Shown piece after piece: positions 23,815 to 35,619 of a DNA stretch of 64,000 nt. A program made the translations under genes and the position numbers. The notes under the pieces were generated by a model. It was not told the DNA's origin and ran no database searches. It saw only the letters and a list, made by a program, of their open reading frames with translations. Source of the DNA: Solanum dulcamara (taxonomy: Eukaryota; Streptophyta; Magnoliopsida; Solanales; Solanaceae). The stretch lies in NCBI RefSeq assembly GCF_947179165.1, contig NC_077243.1:32130001-32194000 (forward strand), given 5' to 3'. Position 1 is the first letter of the stretch; every line of letters begins with the position of its first letter.

Positions 23815-23829
23815 ATATCTCTCCCTTGG
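23815..23829 (-). other. Polypurine tract of element F
   Basis: On the minus strand CCAAGGGAGAGATAT immediately precedes the TGTAAGG LTR start; element I has the same tract at 49745-49759. Confidence 0.8.
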
Positions 23830-24036
23830 AAACATTCATCCTCGAATAAGATTAACTTATCATAGAAAGGACACAAAAAGTAGACTAGCAACCCAACATG
23901 AACATGAAACTTCAATTTAACACAAAATCATAATTTTTAGAATGCACTTTTTCATGAACATGCATGCATATGAATGACACAGGTGGAACTGAATACGTAA
24001 GAGTTCAATTAGCTTGAATAGGAACAACTTACTACT

Positions 24037-24444
24037 TTAGTCGTGAGTAGAGAGTAAGAGGTACGGGTATCGTTTAATCATATCCACTTCCGCCTCCCAA
24101 GTAACACTTTCTACTTTTTGCTTCCTCCATAACACTTTGATGGACACAACTTCTTTGTTTCTTAACGTCTTAAGTTGCCGGTCTAAGATTTCTACTGGAA
24201 CTTCTTTATAAGTCAAATTTTCCCTTTCATCTTTCAAGCGCACAATGGAGTTTGGATCACCCACGACCTTCTTCAATATAGACACATGAAACACTGGGTA
24301 AACCATAGCCAACTCAAATAGAAAATCTAACTCATATGTCACTTTGCCAACACGTCTCAATACCTTGTAAGGTCCAACGTATCTAGGACTTAATTTCCCT
24401 TTCTTGCCAAAATGCATTACTCCCTTCATGGGTGAAACCTTCAA
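24037..24444 (-). pseudogene. pol: Element F pol C-terminus with chromodomain
   Basis: An open stretch of 135 codons starts with [20 protein letters not shown] (integrase C-terminal block), then [73 protein letters not shown] and KRYPYL. The tail is chromodomain-like. This is one of the better preserved pieces in the window, but the upstream frame is interrupted, so it is not a separate gene. Confidence 0.88.
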
Positions 24445-25250
24445 ATAGACCTAATCATCCACTTTAAATTCAAGCTCTCTTTCCCTAACAATTGAATAGG
24501 ACTTTTGATAACTTTGAGCCATCTTCAAGCTCTCCTTTATGAGTCTTACCTTCTCCATAGAATTGATAACCAAATATGGACCAATCAAGGCCATCTAATT
24601 AACTTTGAACCATCCCATCGGGGATCTACATCTCCACCCATACAATGCTTCAAAAGAAGAAATTTGGATGCTAGAGTGATAACTATTATTATAGGCAAAC
24701 TCAATCAATGGAAAATGTTCATCCCAACTTCCTTTAAATTCAATAACACACACCCTTAACATATCATCTAAAGTTTGGATTGTTCTTTCGGCTTGACCGT
24801 CAGTTTTAGGATGAAAAGTGGTACTTAACTTAACCTTTGTGCCAAGACCCTTTTGAAACAACTTCCAAAAATGTGAAGTGAATTATGTACCTCGATCCGA
24901 TATTATGGACAAGGGAACAACATGAAGTCTCACCAACTCATGTACATCTAACTTAGCATAATCTTCGGTGCCATATAAAGTCTTAACCGGTAGAAAATAA
25001 GCCGACTTGGTCATCCGATCTACAACAACCTAAATAGAATCATGTTGCTTCTTAGTACGAGGCAAACCCATTATAAAATCCATATTCACATCTTCTCACT
25101 TCGAAGTAGGAATATCAATATCTTGGGATAAATCTCCCGGTCTTTGATGCTCGACTTTGACTTGTTGGAAATTTGGACACGTAGCTACAAACTCCGCTAT
25201 GTCCTTCTTCATACCATTCCACTAATACACTTCTGTTAAGCCACGATACA
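24445..25250 (-). pseudogene. pol: Element F integrase core remnant
   Basis: The open part 24595-24861 reads TKVKLSTTFHPKTDGQAERT and MLRVCVIEFKGSWDEHFPLI, containing the catalytic Glu (GQAER), then FEALYGWRCRSPMGWFKV. Upstream at about 24880-25090 the first two catalytic Asp blocks (VDRMTKSAYFLPVK and a damaged SIISDR) appear in other frames. Stops near 24454, 24888 and 25029 break the frame. Confidence 0.84.
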
Positions 25251-25686
25251 TCTTGGTGGAACTTGGATGAATTGAGTATTGGGAACTATGGGCCTTATTT
25301 AATATCAACACTCTCAACCCATCAACGTTAGGTACACACAAACGTCTTTGGTAACGTAGTACACCATCTCCCCCTTGGGAGAAAGCCTCAATTTCTTTTT
25401 CAGTAACCGACTTCTTTAACACAACAAACATTGGATCTTTGTCTTGCTTGTCCTTGACATCTGCTATAAGAGATGATGTTGAACCATTATGAATAAGAAC
25501 ACATCCATCATCAGAATCAACCAAATACACCCCTAAACGTTCCAACCTATGAACACCTTTAATCAATTCTCTCTTATCTTCTTCAGCATGTGTCACACTA
25601 CTCATGGACAATTTATTTAGTGCATCGAAAACCACATTAGGCTTGCTTGGATGATACAACACACTCATATCATAATCCTTCAACAA
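25222..25686 (-). pseudogene. pol: Element F RNase H-integrase linker and integrase zinc-binding region
   Basis: This 154-codon open stretch reads MLKDYDMSVLYHPSKPNVVF, DALNKLSMSSV, then GGDGVLRYQRRLCVPNVDGL and HSSQYSIHPSSTKMYR, which holds the two histidines of the HHCC zinc site. The cysteines follow in another frame at about 25160-25200. The Asn-Lys in DALNK replaces the common Ser-Arg. Confidence 0.85.
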
Positions 25687-26112
25687 TTCAAGTCATCTCC
25701 TTTGCTGAAGGTTCAAATCTTTTTGGTTAAACACATATTGTAAACTCATATGATTGGTGAACACATCCTCATGGACACCATAAAGATAATGTCTCCAAAT
25801 CTTCAAGGCAAACAAAACCACCGCTAGTTCAAGATCATGGGTTGGATAGTTTTGTTCATGCACCTTAAGTTGCCTAGAAGCATAGGATATTACCTTACCA
25901 TTTTGCATAAACACACAACCAAGATCAACCCCTGAGGAATCACAATACACGACGAAACCATCGGACCCTTCCGGCAAGGTCAAGATAGGAGTGGTAGTGA
26001 GATAATCCTTTAATTCTTGGAAACTCTTTCCACATGCTTCCGACCATTGAAACTTTACCTTCTTTTGAGTCAACTTAGTCAAAGGTGATGAGATAGCTGA
26101 AAACCCTTCCAC
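25687..26112 (-). pseudogene. pol: Element F RNase H remnant
   Basis: The open piece begins with RT connection residues ([20 protein letters not shown]) and runs through [60 protein letters not shown] and [20 protein letters not shown]. Catalytic Asp (YCDSS) and Glu (DLELA) remain, while the third acidic position in TDHKSLQ is Asn, a likely inactivating change. Confidence 0.88.
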
Positions 26113-26810
26113 AAATCACCTATAGTATCCGTGTAGGCCTAAGAAACTCCTAATATCCTAAGGAGATAAGGGTCTAGTCTAATTCTTAACCACTTCAATT
26201 TTCTTAAGATCAACCACAATCCCATCACCGAACACAATGTGACTAAGAAAGGCCACCTCCCTTAACCAAAACTCACATTTGTTGAACTTTGCAAATAGTT
26301 ATTTGTCTCTTAGAGTTTGCAACATAATCCTCAAGTGACTTGCATGCTCCTTCTCATTCCGAGAGTAAACCCAAATGTCGTCGATGAATACAATCATAAA
26401 CATATCTAGGTATTGCTTGAACACCCTATTCATTAAGTCCATGAAATTCGCAGTAGCATTGGTCAAACCAAATTACATGACTCAAAAATCATAATGGCCA
26501 TACCTTATCTGAAATGCCATTTTGGGATTGTCACACTCCCTCATCCGTAGTTGGTGATAAATAGAACAAAGGTCTATCTTGGAGAAGTAACTTACCCCTT
26601 GCAATTAATCAAAAAAGTCATTTATTCTTGGAATTGGATACTTATTCTTGATGGTTACCTTATTCAATTGCTAATAATCAATGCACATACATAGTGAACC
26701 ATCCTTCTTTCTAACAAATAATATGGAAGCACTCCATGGGGATATACTTGGCCTAATAAAACTTTTGTATAACAAGTCTTTTTATTGATCCTTCAACTCC
26801 TTTAACTCTG
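26113..26810 (-). pseudogene. pol: Element F reverse transcriptase remnant
   Basis: Motif C is kept (FIDD at 26377-26388, followed by [15 protein letters not shown]). Downstream thumb text [20 protein letters not shown] and KKIEVVKN is readable to about 26150. Upstream the motif A and B region (about 26450-26760) has stops, including one in the stretch that normally reads YHQLR. It continues in frame into the linker at 26782. Confidence 0.84.
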
Positions 26811-27440
26811 CTGGAGCTATTCGGTAAGAAGGAATAAAAATAGGTTGAGTATCCGGAAGAAGGTCTATACCAAAATCAATTTCCCTTTCGGGAGAAGTAC
26901 TGGATAAATCATTAGGAAACACATCTGGAAACTCGTTTAAAATAGGGACGAACTCTAGGATAGGGGCTTTTGAATTCTGATTCCTAACCCTCATAAGATG
27001 ATAAATACATCTCTTGGAAATCATCTTCCAAGCTTTAAGGCATAAAATGAATTGACCTTTAAACACAGAGTTAGTACCCTTCAATTTTAGGACCAATTCA
27101 TTCAGGAATTGAAACTTAACCACTTGGGTTCTACAATCAATAGAAGCATAACATGAATATAGATAATCCATTCCAAGGATAACATAAAAATTTGTTATAT
27201 CAATCTTAACTAGGTTACATAGGGTAACTTTATGAAAAATTGTAACCAAACAACTTCTATAGACTCTTTTAGCCACAACTGACTCACCTACGGGAGTATA
27301 AACTGAGAAAGGTTCTAGCAATGTCTCAGGGACTAACATCAAATCTCATGGACACATAAGGGGAAACAAAAGATAAATTTGCATCGGATTAAGCAAAGAA
27401 TAAATATCATAGTGAAAGACCCATAACATACCGGTAACAA
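26811..27440 (-). pseudogene. Element F protease remnant and protease-RT linker
   Basis: The catalytic loop near 27386-27400 reads N-P followed by a one-base deletion, where F's relatives have D-P/L-G-A; both the aspartate codon (GAT to AAT) and the frame are lost. The 186-codon open stretch at 26782-27342 continues with [40 protein letters not shown], then [20 protein letters not shown] and [20 protein letters not shown] of the RT linker. Confidence 0.85.
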
Positions 27441-27830
27441 CATCGGGAGTCTCCTCAACCTCTTGCCTACCATGGAGGGCATAGAAATTATCGTTGTATT
27501 GACCACCCTTTCATTGTAGTTGGCCACCTTGAGCAACTTTTCCATGAGGACGAGCATCCTTGAACTTGAATTCCTTAGCATGATTACTTGGCTTACCACA
27601 CCGGTAGCACATATTCAATAGGGCTAAACATTCACCCTTATGGTTCCTACCATACTTCTTGCAAGCAGGAGTAACTTGTCTTATAGGAGCACCTCCTTGA
27701 GATTTGGGGTTGGGAACCCTATCTTTTTCAAACCTTAGAGTAGCATTAGAAGACCCTTGGCCAGAGTACCTTTGGCAAAAATAAGGACATCTACCATTTC
27801 CGTACTTAACATGCGAGAGTTCACTATCGA
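27441..27830 (-). pseudogene. gag: Element F gag zinc-knuckle part
   Basis: The frame reads CPYFCQRYSGQGSSN, RFEKDRVPNPKSQGGAPIRQ, ACKKYGRNHKGECLALL and MCYRCGKPSNHAKEFKF. The second knuckle keeps C-x2-C-x4-H but has Phe in place of the last Cys. Gag homology stops at 27830, where foreign sequence begins; the open frame continues into it by chance. Confidence 0.84.
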
Positions 27831-28617
27831 AATTTAAATATAGATAATAGAGTTTTGTCTCTTTCTCTATCTCCCGAAAAACCATTTTAGCTAAAAATTC
27901 ATGTTGGGTTGGATTCAAACGAATCCTTCGATAATCAATAAAAAACTCTTTATCTATTTTTAGAAAATTAAAAGACAAGAACAAAAGACAAAGAAATAAA
28001 GAAAAATAATAAAGTTTATTATCATACATATCTTTCTCATATAGGAGATGAATAAGTCCATTTATTTAGTTTGAAAGTTCTACATTATTTGCACTTATTC
28101 TTATTATACGTACTTAGTTAGATTTAAATATATAGATACTTAGGTAGATTTATGTTTTCACTTCATTTTGAAGGCGGACATGAATGAGCAGACATCAAGA
28201 TCATGAAAACTTTCGTTTTACATTTGTGTCAAAATGGGACTTGTATTGTGAGTGAGGACACATCCAAGTCAATAGCTAGAGTTTTGTTGGGTGAAGAATT
28301 ATTTTGTCGGTACGCGTGGCTAAGCCAAAAGGGTGGGTTTCAAGGTAGCAACCTAAACTATGAAAACGGGGTTGTGGAAGAGTAATACAAGCATCGTGCT
28401 TCTAGGCGAAGTAGCCTGAATCCTGCACCCTAGATGGCAAAAGTCCAATAGCTGAAAGCATCACTTGCTCCTTCTTCCGGAACCCGGAAGTAGCAGCTTG
28501 ACCTGCGGAGGACTGATTCACAGAGGATTCTCCTTCTTTTTGAAAAAAAGGTTCTAAGAGAACCTGGAGCTTGAACGAATCTTCCGAGAAGGAGTTTGAT
28601 GGGTTGGAAGGGCTCGC
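27831..28617. other. Foreign insert of about 790 bp inside element F gag
   Basis: In element I the bases GAATTCACTATC and TTAATCCTTGG are adjacent (53763-53785). In F they are separated: 27818-27830 and 28618 onward. The insert has two parts: 27831 to about 28200 is very AT-rich, and 28290-28617 has mixed composition with GC-rich stretches such as TTCCGGAACCCGGAAG. None of it translates to gag. Composition and phrasing suggest organelle-derived or filler DNA, but I could not match it to a known organelle gene. No target duplication is evident. Confidence 0.6.
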
Positions 28618-29372
28618 CAATCCTTGGCCTCTTAGATCCCTATTCTTCACCTTTAGTTTCTTACTTTCTACTTGCTACACATAGGTCATGATTCTAGATA
28701 TATTCATCTCTTGAATCAACATCATTATTTTTCATTCAATTGCAACCATGTCTGATACACTGATACGAACTTGCTCATATGAGCACTTGAGTCAGCAACC
28801 ATGAATGGAGCATATTTTGACAATTGAGAAAACTTGAGAGCATACTCTCTTACACTCATACCACCTTACATAAGGTTGATAAACTCTTGCACTTTAGCCT
28901 CTCTCAACTCTACTGGGAAAAATCAATCAAGAAACACCCCCTTGAACTTATCCCAAGTCGTGGGCTTTGCCTCTCTTGGCCTCTCACTTTTCCATTAATC
29001 AAACCAAATTTGAGCAACACCTCTCAATTGGTATGGAGCCAACTCCGCCCTTTCAACAGGGATAATTCCCATGATCTCAACAATCTTATGGACGCTATCG
29101 ACAAATTCTTGGGGATCCTCATCAACTTTAGAACCCCAAAACTCTAGAGGATTCATCCTCATGAAATCTCAAACTCTTGTTATCATCGTACTAGAATTTG
29201 GATTCACAAGAGCAACCACCTCACAATTTACCTGAGCCATAACGGCTTGAGCAAGCACTTAAAAGGTTTCTCGAAACTCGGCATTGGAAACTTTATCATT
29301 CATAGGGGTATTCGGAGCTTGTTTCTCCTCTTAAACCATATTCCTTCTAATGGGGTATATTCGTGGAGGTGT
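28618..29372 (-). pseudogene. gag: Element F gag N-terminal part
   Basis: The minus strand starts at 29372 with ACA where ATG is expected, then PPRIYPIRRNMV, a stop, EEKQAPNTPMNDKVSNAEF. The Gag core follows in broken frames (about 28800-29150: the equivalent of FINLKQG...VREYALKFSQLSKYAPFM) and ends near 28640 with the basic SKKLKVKNRDLRGQGL stretch before the insert. The lost start codon and stops make it inactive. Confidence 0.8.
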
Positions 29373-29573
29373 ATTCTAAAAATTACAAAGAACAAGCGTT
29401 AGAGCGAAAAGACTTAACCACTCTACCGCATGACATAGATTATTAAAGAAGTGAGACTTTTTTCTAAGACATTTCGCAGCCTCCTATTCATAGATATGGC
29501 ATGCTTCATATCAATGAATAAGACTCTACTTAATGTGGTATGTTAGACTCCCTAGGACTCTTCTAAATCTTAT

Positions 29574-29586
29574 GCTCTAGTACCCA
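29574..29586 (-). other. Primer-binding site of element F
   Basis: The minus strand reads TGGGTACTAGAGC, a two-change relative of TGGTATCAGAGC (initiator methionine tRNA), 4 bp inside the LTR end. Confidence 0.75.
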
Positions 29587-30282
29587 AGTTTGTCATGATC
29601 TGACCTAGGGCCTAGTCGTAACACGATGATTGGGATGAAAGGGACCCAAACATAAGTCATCTTAACATACATTGCATACATAAGGTAAAGAAGAACATAA
29701 AGATGAGCGGAAGTAATCATTAAGTGGGGGATGGGACTAAGGGAAATAAATGCTATAAATGTCCATACGGACTACACTAATGAGTATTGTATAAACATAC
29801 CTCTAGTCTAGTCTTTGATGCGGGCTTAGGACAAGCTCCTAGGTCACCCTACTAATAGAAGAAAGTGTAAGCAATAGTAACATGAATAAACTCTTGTCTT
29901 TGGTAGAATGAAGACTCACCAACTTCTTTGAAATCTAAAGAAAATCTCTAGCCACGAGTGAGATGATCATGAGTGTCGTCTGTCCCTACATTATGAGACA
30001 ATGTAGGCAAAATATGCATTAGTACGTTTGAATGTTCTAATTATGTGAGGTATGCATGAACAAGTAAAAGAACACAATCAATATGTCATAAGATACATGA
30101 CCAATCATAATGAACATGAGTAAAGCTTAAAAGCAATTTAAATCATAAGAAACTATTGGTCAATGCATATCATAAAACTTTATCATAAACTCATAACTTG
30201 ATATCTCATAACTTTAACTTCAACTTGTGTGGGATAGGACCATTAATTGATAACTAAGACCATGTAAGCTATTACATAGAAT

Positions 30283-30357
30283 TCGATGACTCCTGCATCG
30301 ATACAGGTCGATGACTCCTACATCGATACAAGTCGATGACTCTTACCTCGAAATAGA
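30283..30357. repeat. 25-bp tandem triplet within LTR F
   Basis: TCGATGACTCCTACATCGAT-type units begin at 30283, 30308 and 30333. LTR I has one equivalent unit near 55433 and LTR E about two, so copy number varies between LTRs of one family. Confidence 0.8.
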
Positions 30358-31224
30358 AGAGGCTAACTTGCCAAGGCATACTCTAAAAATAACTGAACTA
30401 AACTCAACTGTGCTATATGTGGATCCACTAGTTAGTCTATGAAGGCAACCAACGTGGACAATGTAGTTTAGGACTTTAGGCTTCTACTAGGATTCCCTTG
30501 GATAACTAACTATATTACCGGACTGAACCCTACCTAGAAGCCCTCTCAGTTCTTAGTCAATATTCCAACAAAAACTCATAAACATGATCATAATAGTAGA
30601 GAAAGATAGTAACTGCCTATCCATCCATCTTTACAACATAATAGGAATAACTCATCTACTTGGTGATTAATAAAAATCCTTAACTTCGGTGAGAATTGTC
30701 CTTATCACCATCTTTAAACATTTTTTGATCTTAACTCTGATTATCATCATAATTTAACTTTAGAATCATAATTTTCAACTTTAACTCATATAAAACTTTC
30801 ATTGAAAATCATTTAACTCATGATCAAGTCATCAACTCATCATAACTTGAAATTATAGCTTTATGCATGGGCATCTATAATTCAACTTAAAACATGCAAT
30901 TCATAGGATAACATGTATATAAAGAGAATTGATAACTTCTAAAAATAAAATCACACCAAGCCAATGTAATTTATCAAAACTAGGGTTCATAATCAATTAA
31001 AAATTAAATAAAAACTTGAGGAATCTTTGGGACTTCATGGGTGAAAATATCCCACGAATCAATCCCCACATAACTTGCTTGAATCCACTAAGGATTGAAT
31101 AGTAACCTTAAATAAATATGGAAACCCTAGCTTTACCTTGAAGGAGAAACCTTGAGAGATTTTATTCTTGCCTTAGGAATTTTGAGAGAATGAATTGGAT
31201 AGGAGTAGAATTTGAAGGATTGAA

Positions 31225-31232
31225 TATTTATA
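31225..31232 (-). promoter_or_regulatory. Probable TATA box of LTR F
   Basis: TATAAATA on the minus strand, about 620 bp from the LTR start and conserved in the truncated LTR of F (23180) and in LTR I (56369). Confidence 0.6.
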
Positions 31233-31852
31233 GACTTTGAACTTGTCCATAAAAGTGTCTAGGTTTATTGAACTAAACTTGGAAAAATACAAAATTACCC
31301 TTCATTGAAATACGGAAATTTGGCCCTACGGATCCATTTCTATGGGTCATCAAAGTGTTGATGAGTCGTCTAAACGACTCGTCCTACAGGTCTGAAAAAG
31401 GTATTAAAAATCAAGTCTCGAAAGTTTAGGAAAGGGAAAGGTTTACCACCCATCATCTTGTCTACGGTTCATCTTGTTGGCTCATCCTACTTGTCTCAAA
31501 AATGTGCAAAATACAAGTCTCTGAAGTTTTGCGATGGGTAGTTCTTATGACCCGTCATAGCTTCTACAAACCATCCTATCAAGTCATAGATTTGACCTTG
31601 AGGTACTTCTGGAACTTAGCCTTAGAGATCTTCCTACGAGTTGTGTCTACGGATCATCTGAGTGAGAACGGGTCAGTCATAAGACCTCCCTTTTAGGTTG
31701 GTTTTGACTACCAATAATGACTCCCTCCATGATTTATTTCTACTGATCATGTAAACTCCTATGACTCATAGAGATAGTTGTAAGCTTGGATTCAGTTCAA
31801 GATTTGAGAATTTTCTCCTTGGTTTTGACTTTTTGATTTACGGGGTATTATA

Positions 31853-32800
31853 ATATGAAATAGCAAGCATAGATTCATGTTTAAATAATAAGACGTATGC
31901 ATTAATTTTAATTTTGCACTACTAATATATGAATTCAAATCACCTAATCCCCACATACAATGCACATACACAAAAACTCTAAATTCGAACATATCCCAAT
32001 AATTATGCACACATAATCATAATTACGACACAACTCTATTTTGCATCAAAAAAAGGAATTGAGAAGAGCACTTACTTGATTTTTCAATGTATGTTTCACA
32101 CCATTTATTTTTCATATTTCCAAGGACTAAGACACTCAACTTCACACACAAACACTACTTGCGACTTGAATCGATGGGAAATGAAGTGGTTTTCTCGATA
32201 AGAGATCGGTTTTGTGCTTTGGTTCATATAAGAAAAGAATTGGAAAGACCTGATTTGGTGGTGGTCAATGGGTAATAAACCAAAATGCCCTAATTATTTT
32301 ATACTCGGGGCAAGATCGGGTCGACTAACAATTAATATGCCAATTAGGCTTTATGAGCAGTGGTGTATACTTGTGAAGAGCACCATAGAACATAATCCAC
32401 TTTCTTAACATGGGATTTGAAAAAATAGAGGTGGTCTTACCTAGGTTGCATGGAGGGAAAAATAGTCTGTGAAGTGTATCACGGGCTATAATCCCTACTA
32501 TATTGATGAACTTGGATAGCAGGTGAGGGACCTTACCTGGGATTCACAGAAGGCAAAACAGTCTGTGAAGTCTTTCGCGGGCCATAATCCCTCTCGTAAT
32601 CCTGAAGGTCCTTGAGACTATGCTCATCGTTCCACTCTACTACGTGGAGTGTTACCCTATATGGTCTGTATATGATCCCGTGATAGGGAATGTTATGCTA
32701 ATTTTTAAGGTTTTTCTTCTCCTTTGAGTCCCTCACTCACTAAACACACCATGACACTATTAAAACATCAAATAACAGAATTTAACTTATCTAATACCAA
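31853..32800. other. Non-coding flank between F and Athila-type fragment
   Basis: No coding remnant. It may include the 3' untranslated part or LTR of the Athila-type element to the right, but I cannot find LTR ends. A 96-bp near-duplicate pair lies at 32436-32627, sharing AGTCTGTGAAG and GGGC-ATAATCCCT. The 5 bases after LTR F are ATATG, with no matching copy found. Confidence 0.45.
32436..32627. repeat. 96-bp direct duplication
   Basis: CTTACCTAGG...TAGTCTGTGAAGTG...CGGGCTATAATCCCT at 32436 recurs with changes at 32532 (CTTACCTGGG...CAGTCTGTGAAGTC...CGGGCCATAATCCCT). Such GC-rich duplicated phrases are common in plant LTRs. Confidence 0.7.
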
Positions 32801-32959
32801 TAAAATCCTTGGGTTGACTCCTAATCAGTGCTTGATTTAATGTCGTGGCATGACGTGGGTCACTCCACTACTCAAACTTCATAAATATTTTCCCCATGGG
32901 TTGCATCCCATGCAGCGCCTGATTTAATGTCGCGGTATGACTTAGGTTTTTTGACTACT

Positions 32960-34190
32960 TGGACTGAAGCTATAGCTCTTTAACAACTTTCACTTCTCCA
33001 GGAGATCCCAAGTATCATTTCACACGCTGTTCATTCACTTTTAACCTATGACCATATTGATATTCAAGTTCAACTTCTCCATGAGAAAATACTTGTGTGA
33101 TGGTGAAAGGTCGAGACTACTTTGACTGTAGGTTGCCTTGAAACAACCTCATCCTAGAATTAAATAGCAACACTTTGTCCCCAATGCTAAATTTGCGCTT
33201 CTCAATATGTCTATCATGATATAGTTTTATCCACTCTTTTAAAGATAAGAACTCTCATATGCATTCAAGCAAAACTCATCTATTTCATTGATTTGATCTA
33301 GCCTCATATGCATAGTTTCACTCCAATTCAAGTTCAACATTTTCAAGGCCTATAACGCATTATGCTCCAGCTCCATAGGCAAATGACATGCCTTTCCAAA
33401 AACTAACTGGTATGGGTACAAACCAATGGGTGTTTTGAAAGTTGTCCAATATGCCCATAAAGTATCATCTAACTTCCTCACCCAACAATTACAGACTTGG
33501 CTAGAATCTCTTTGATTTGGTGGTTTGACTCATCAACCTGCCCACTAAAGTGGGATGATATGGAGTGGCTACCTTGTGTTATCACACACTATATTTCACT
33601 AGCAGAGTCTAAAAGATTGCAAAAATGGTAACCCCATCAATAATGATGGCCCTAGGAGTCCCAAACCTAAAAAGGATGTTCTTCCACAGAAAACCAGCAA
33701 CACTCTTGCTCTCATTATCTGCTAGGGTGATAACTTTCACCTATTTTGAGACATAATCAATTGACACAAGAATGTACTTCATCCTATATAAGCTCATGAT
33801 TGGCCCCATGAAATCGATGCCCTATATATCAAACAACTCTACTTCCAGGATTGGCATCATAGGTAGCTCTTAACTCCTAGATATGTTCCCTTGCCTTTGG
33901 CAATGGTCACAACTCTTCACCAAGTCATGTGCATCTTTGTAGATAGTAGGCCATTAATATCCACATTGTAGTATCTTTTTCATCGTACGAATCCCACTAT
34001 GGTGTCGACCTACCTGTGAGGAGTGATAGGCCTCCAAAATTCTTAGCATTTCTTCTTCTGGGATACACCTCCTGATGACATTATTAGCACACATCCTGAG
34101 TAAGTATGGCTCATCCCAGAAGTACCTATTAATATCATTTAAAAACTTCTTTCTTTGCTGGAAAGTAAGATCTTCAGGTATAAGATCACT
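32960..34190 (-). pseudogene. pol: Element G integrase remnant
   Basis: Zinc-binding region at about 33900-34070: AYHSSQVGRHHSGIRTMKKI then CDQCQRQGNIS, giving the H-H-C-C set. The core has GIDFMGPIMS (first Asp, about 33800), a damaged AIIIDG second block (about 33650) and [15 protein letters not shown] (about 33560), where the catalytic Glu is replaced. The C-terminal part reads [16 protein letters not shown], a stop, ALKMLNLNWSE and DQINEIDEF (about 33280-33400). Stops show it is inactive. Confidence 0.86.
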
Positions 34191-34339
34191 AAGAAGATAG
34201 TTTGTATAATCAGCAAACTAGGGAATAAGATCAAGAGTAGCACCCAAAACATGTTCATTTAGGAAGGAATCATCAATTTCAATCTCATCCTTACCTCTAT
34301 GTTCATCATCCAACTTGGAAAAGTGGTTAGATACCTGAT

Positions 34340-34796
34340 TTTCACTCATTTTACGGTCCTTCACCTCAAAATCAAATTCCTGGAGCAACAGGACCTATTT
34401 GATTAACCTTGGCTTAGCTTCTTTCTTGGTTATCTAATATCGCAAGGCTGCATGGTTAGTGTGCACTATCACCTTATTACCCAAAAGGTATGCTCTAAAT
34501 ATTTTTAATACATACATTATTGTCAATAGTTCCTGCTCGGTTACAACGTATTTTTTCTAGAAAGCATTTAGCGCTTTGCTGGCATAATATATAGAATGAA
34601 AGATCTTATTGCACTTTTTCCCTAGCACAACCCCTAATGCAACACCGCTAGAATGACCTATGATCTCAAATGGGGAAGACCAATCAGGAGCAACAATAAT
34701 CAGTGCTAAGATCAACTTCTCCTTCAAGCACTCAAACGCTTTCATGCACGCCTCATCGAAGTAGAATTTTATCTTCTTATCTAATAACTTGCACAA
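34340..34796 (-). pseudogene. pol: Element G RNase H remnant
   Basis: The piece at 34557-34796 reads KIKFYFDEACMKAFECLKEK, then APDWSSPFEIIGHSSGVALG, VVLGKKCNKIFHSIYYASKA. The first catalytic Asp of the usual C/S-DAS block is replaced (GHSSG). Downstream, the region equivalent to the TDHAAL block is seen near 34450-34480 in another frame. Confidence 0.84.
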
Positions 34797-35600
34797 ATGG
34801 TGTACAATTTTAGAGAAATCCTTGATAAAATGCCTATAAAAAGTTGATAAACCAAGAAGTTGTGGACACCCTTTACAAAGATAGGGGGTGGCAGTTTCTC
34901 AATCACCTCTATCTTTACCTTGTCGACCTCCAACCCTATTTTAGAAATTTTATGGCCTAGGACAATACCCTTTTTGACCATGAAGTGGCATTTTTCCCAG
35001 TTCAAGACTAGGTTGGCCTCTTCACATCTCTGCAAAGCCCTGCTAATATTCAACCAATAGTCATTGAAAGTATCACCTACCACTGAAAATTCATCCATAA
35101 ATACCTCAATAGTGTCCTCCACCATGTTAGAGAATATAGACATTATGCACCAGTAGAATGGAGCACGAGCATTAAATAGTCCAAACGGCTTGAGTTTGAA
35201 TGCAAAGGTACTATAAGGACATGTGAAGGTCGTCTTCTCCTGGTTGTCTAGCGCTATAGAGATCTTGTTGTAGCTAGAATACCCATCCATAAAATAGTAC
35301 CAACCTCTTCCTGCCAACCTATCTAACATTTGGTCTATAAGGGCATTGGAAAATGATCCTTCAAAGTTCATTTGTTAAGCTTTGTGTAGTCCATACAGAC
35401 TCGTCATCTAGTGACTTGCCTAAGTGGGACCATCTCATTCTTATCATTCACGACGACTGTCATACCTCCCTTCTTATAGATACATTAAACAGGGATCACT
35501 CAATTGCTGTCAGATATGGGATATACCACACCTACATCTAACCACTAAATGATTTCCTTCTTTACTACCTCTTGCATAGGCAGGTTTAATCTTCTCTAGA
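34781..35600 (-). pseudogene. pol: Element G reverse transcriptase remnant
   Basis: A 196-codon open stretch (34781-35371) reads DQMLDRLAGRGWYYFMDGYS, EKTTFTCPYSTFAFKLKPFG, MSIFSNMVEDTIEVFMDEFS, LQRCEEANLVLNWEKCHFMV and KKGIVLGHKISKIGLEVDKV. Motif A keeps Asp; motif C is FMDE instead of FMDD (35090-35101), a likely inactivating change in an otherwise well-kept domain. Fingers lie to 35600 in other frames. Confidence 0.9.
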
Positions 35601-35619
35601 GTTCGATATTGGCAATGCA

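Larger units (their letters stand above)
23026..31852 (-). mobile_element. Element F: Ty3 chromovirus (minus strand), 3' LTR truncated
   Basis: On the minus strand: full 5' LTR (31852 to 29591), primer-binding site, gag with an insertion, protease, RT, RNase H, integrase, chromodomain, polypurine tract and the first 789 bp of the 3' LTR. The 3' LTR is cut at about 23026, where it abuts the gag start of element E in the opposite direction. It is the same family as E by leader and gag start, and as I by the whole LTR. Confidence 0.88.
29591..31852 (-). repeat. 5' LTR of element F
   Basis: Reversed LTR of 2262 bp, reading TGTCATGATCTGACC at the left and GGGGTATTATA at the right, i.e. the LTR start is TATAATACCCC with TG mutated to TA. 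Length agrees within 1 bp with LTR I (2263 bp). It contains a TATAAATA box and a 25-bp tandem triplet at 30283-30357. Confidence 0.87.

Noticed and set aside
24037..24444. Stand-alone chromodomain gene
   Set aside because: It is the C-terminal part of element F pol, with the integrase text directly upstream and the polypurine tract downstream.
20645..31857. Common target duplication around the E-F composite
   Set aside because: The bases outside are TCTAG on the left and ATATG on the right, so a single integration of the composite is not supported; the left LTR border is also less certain.
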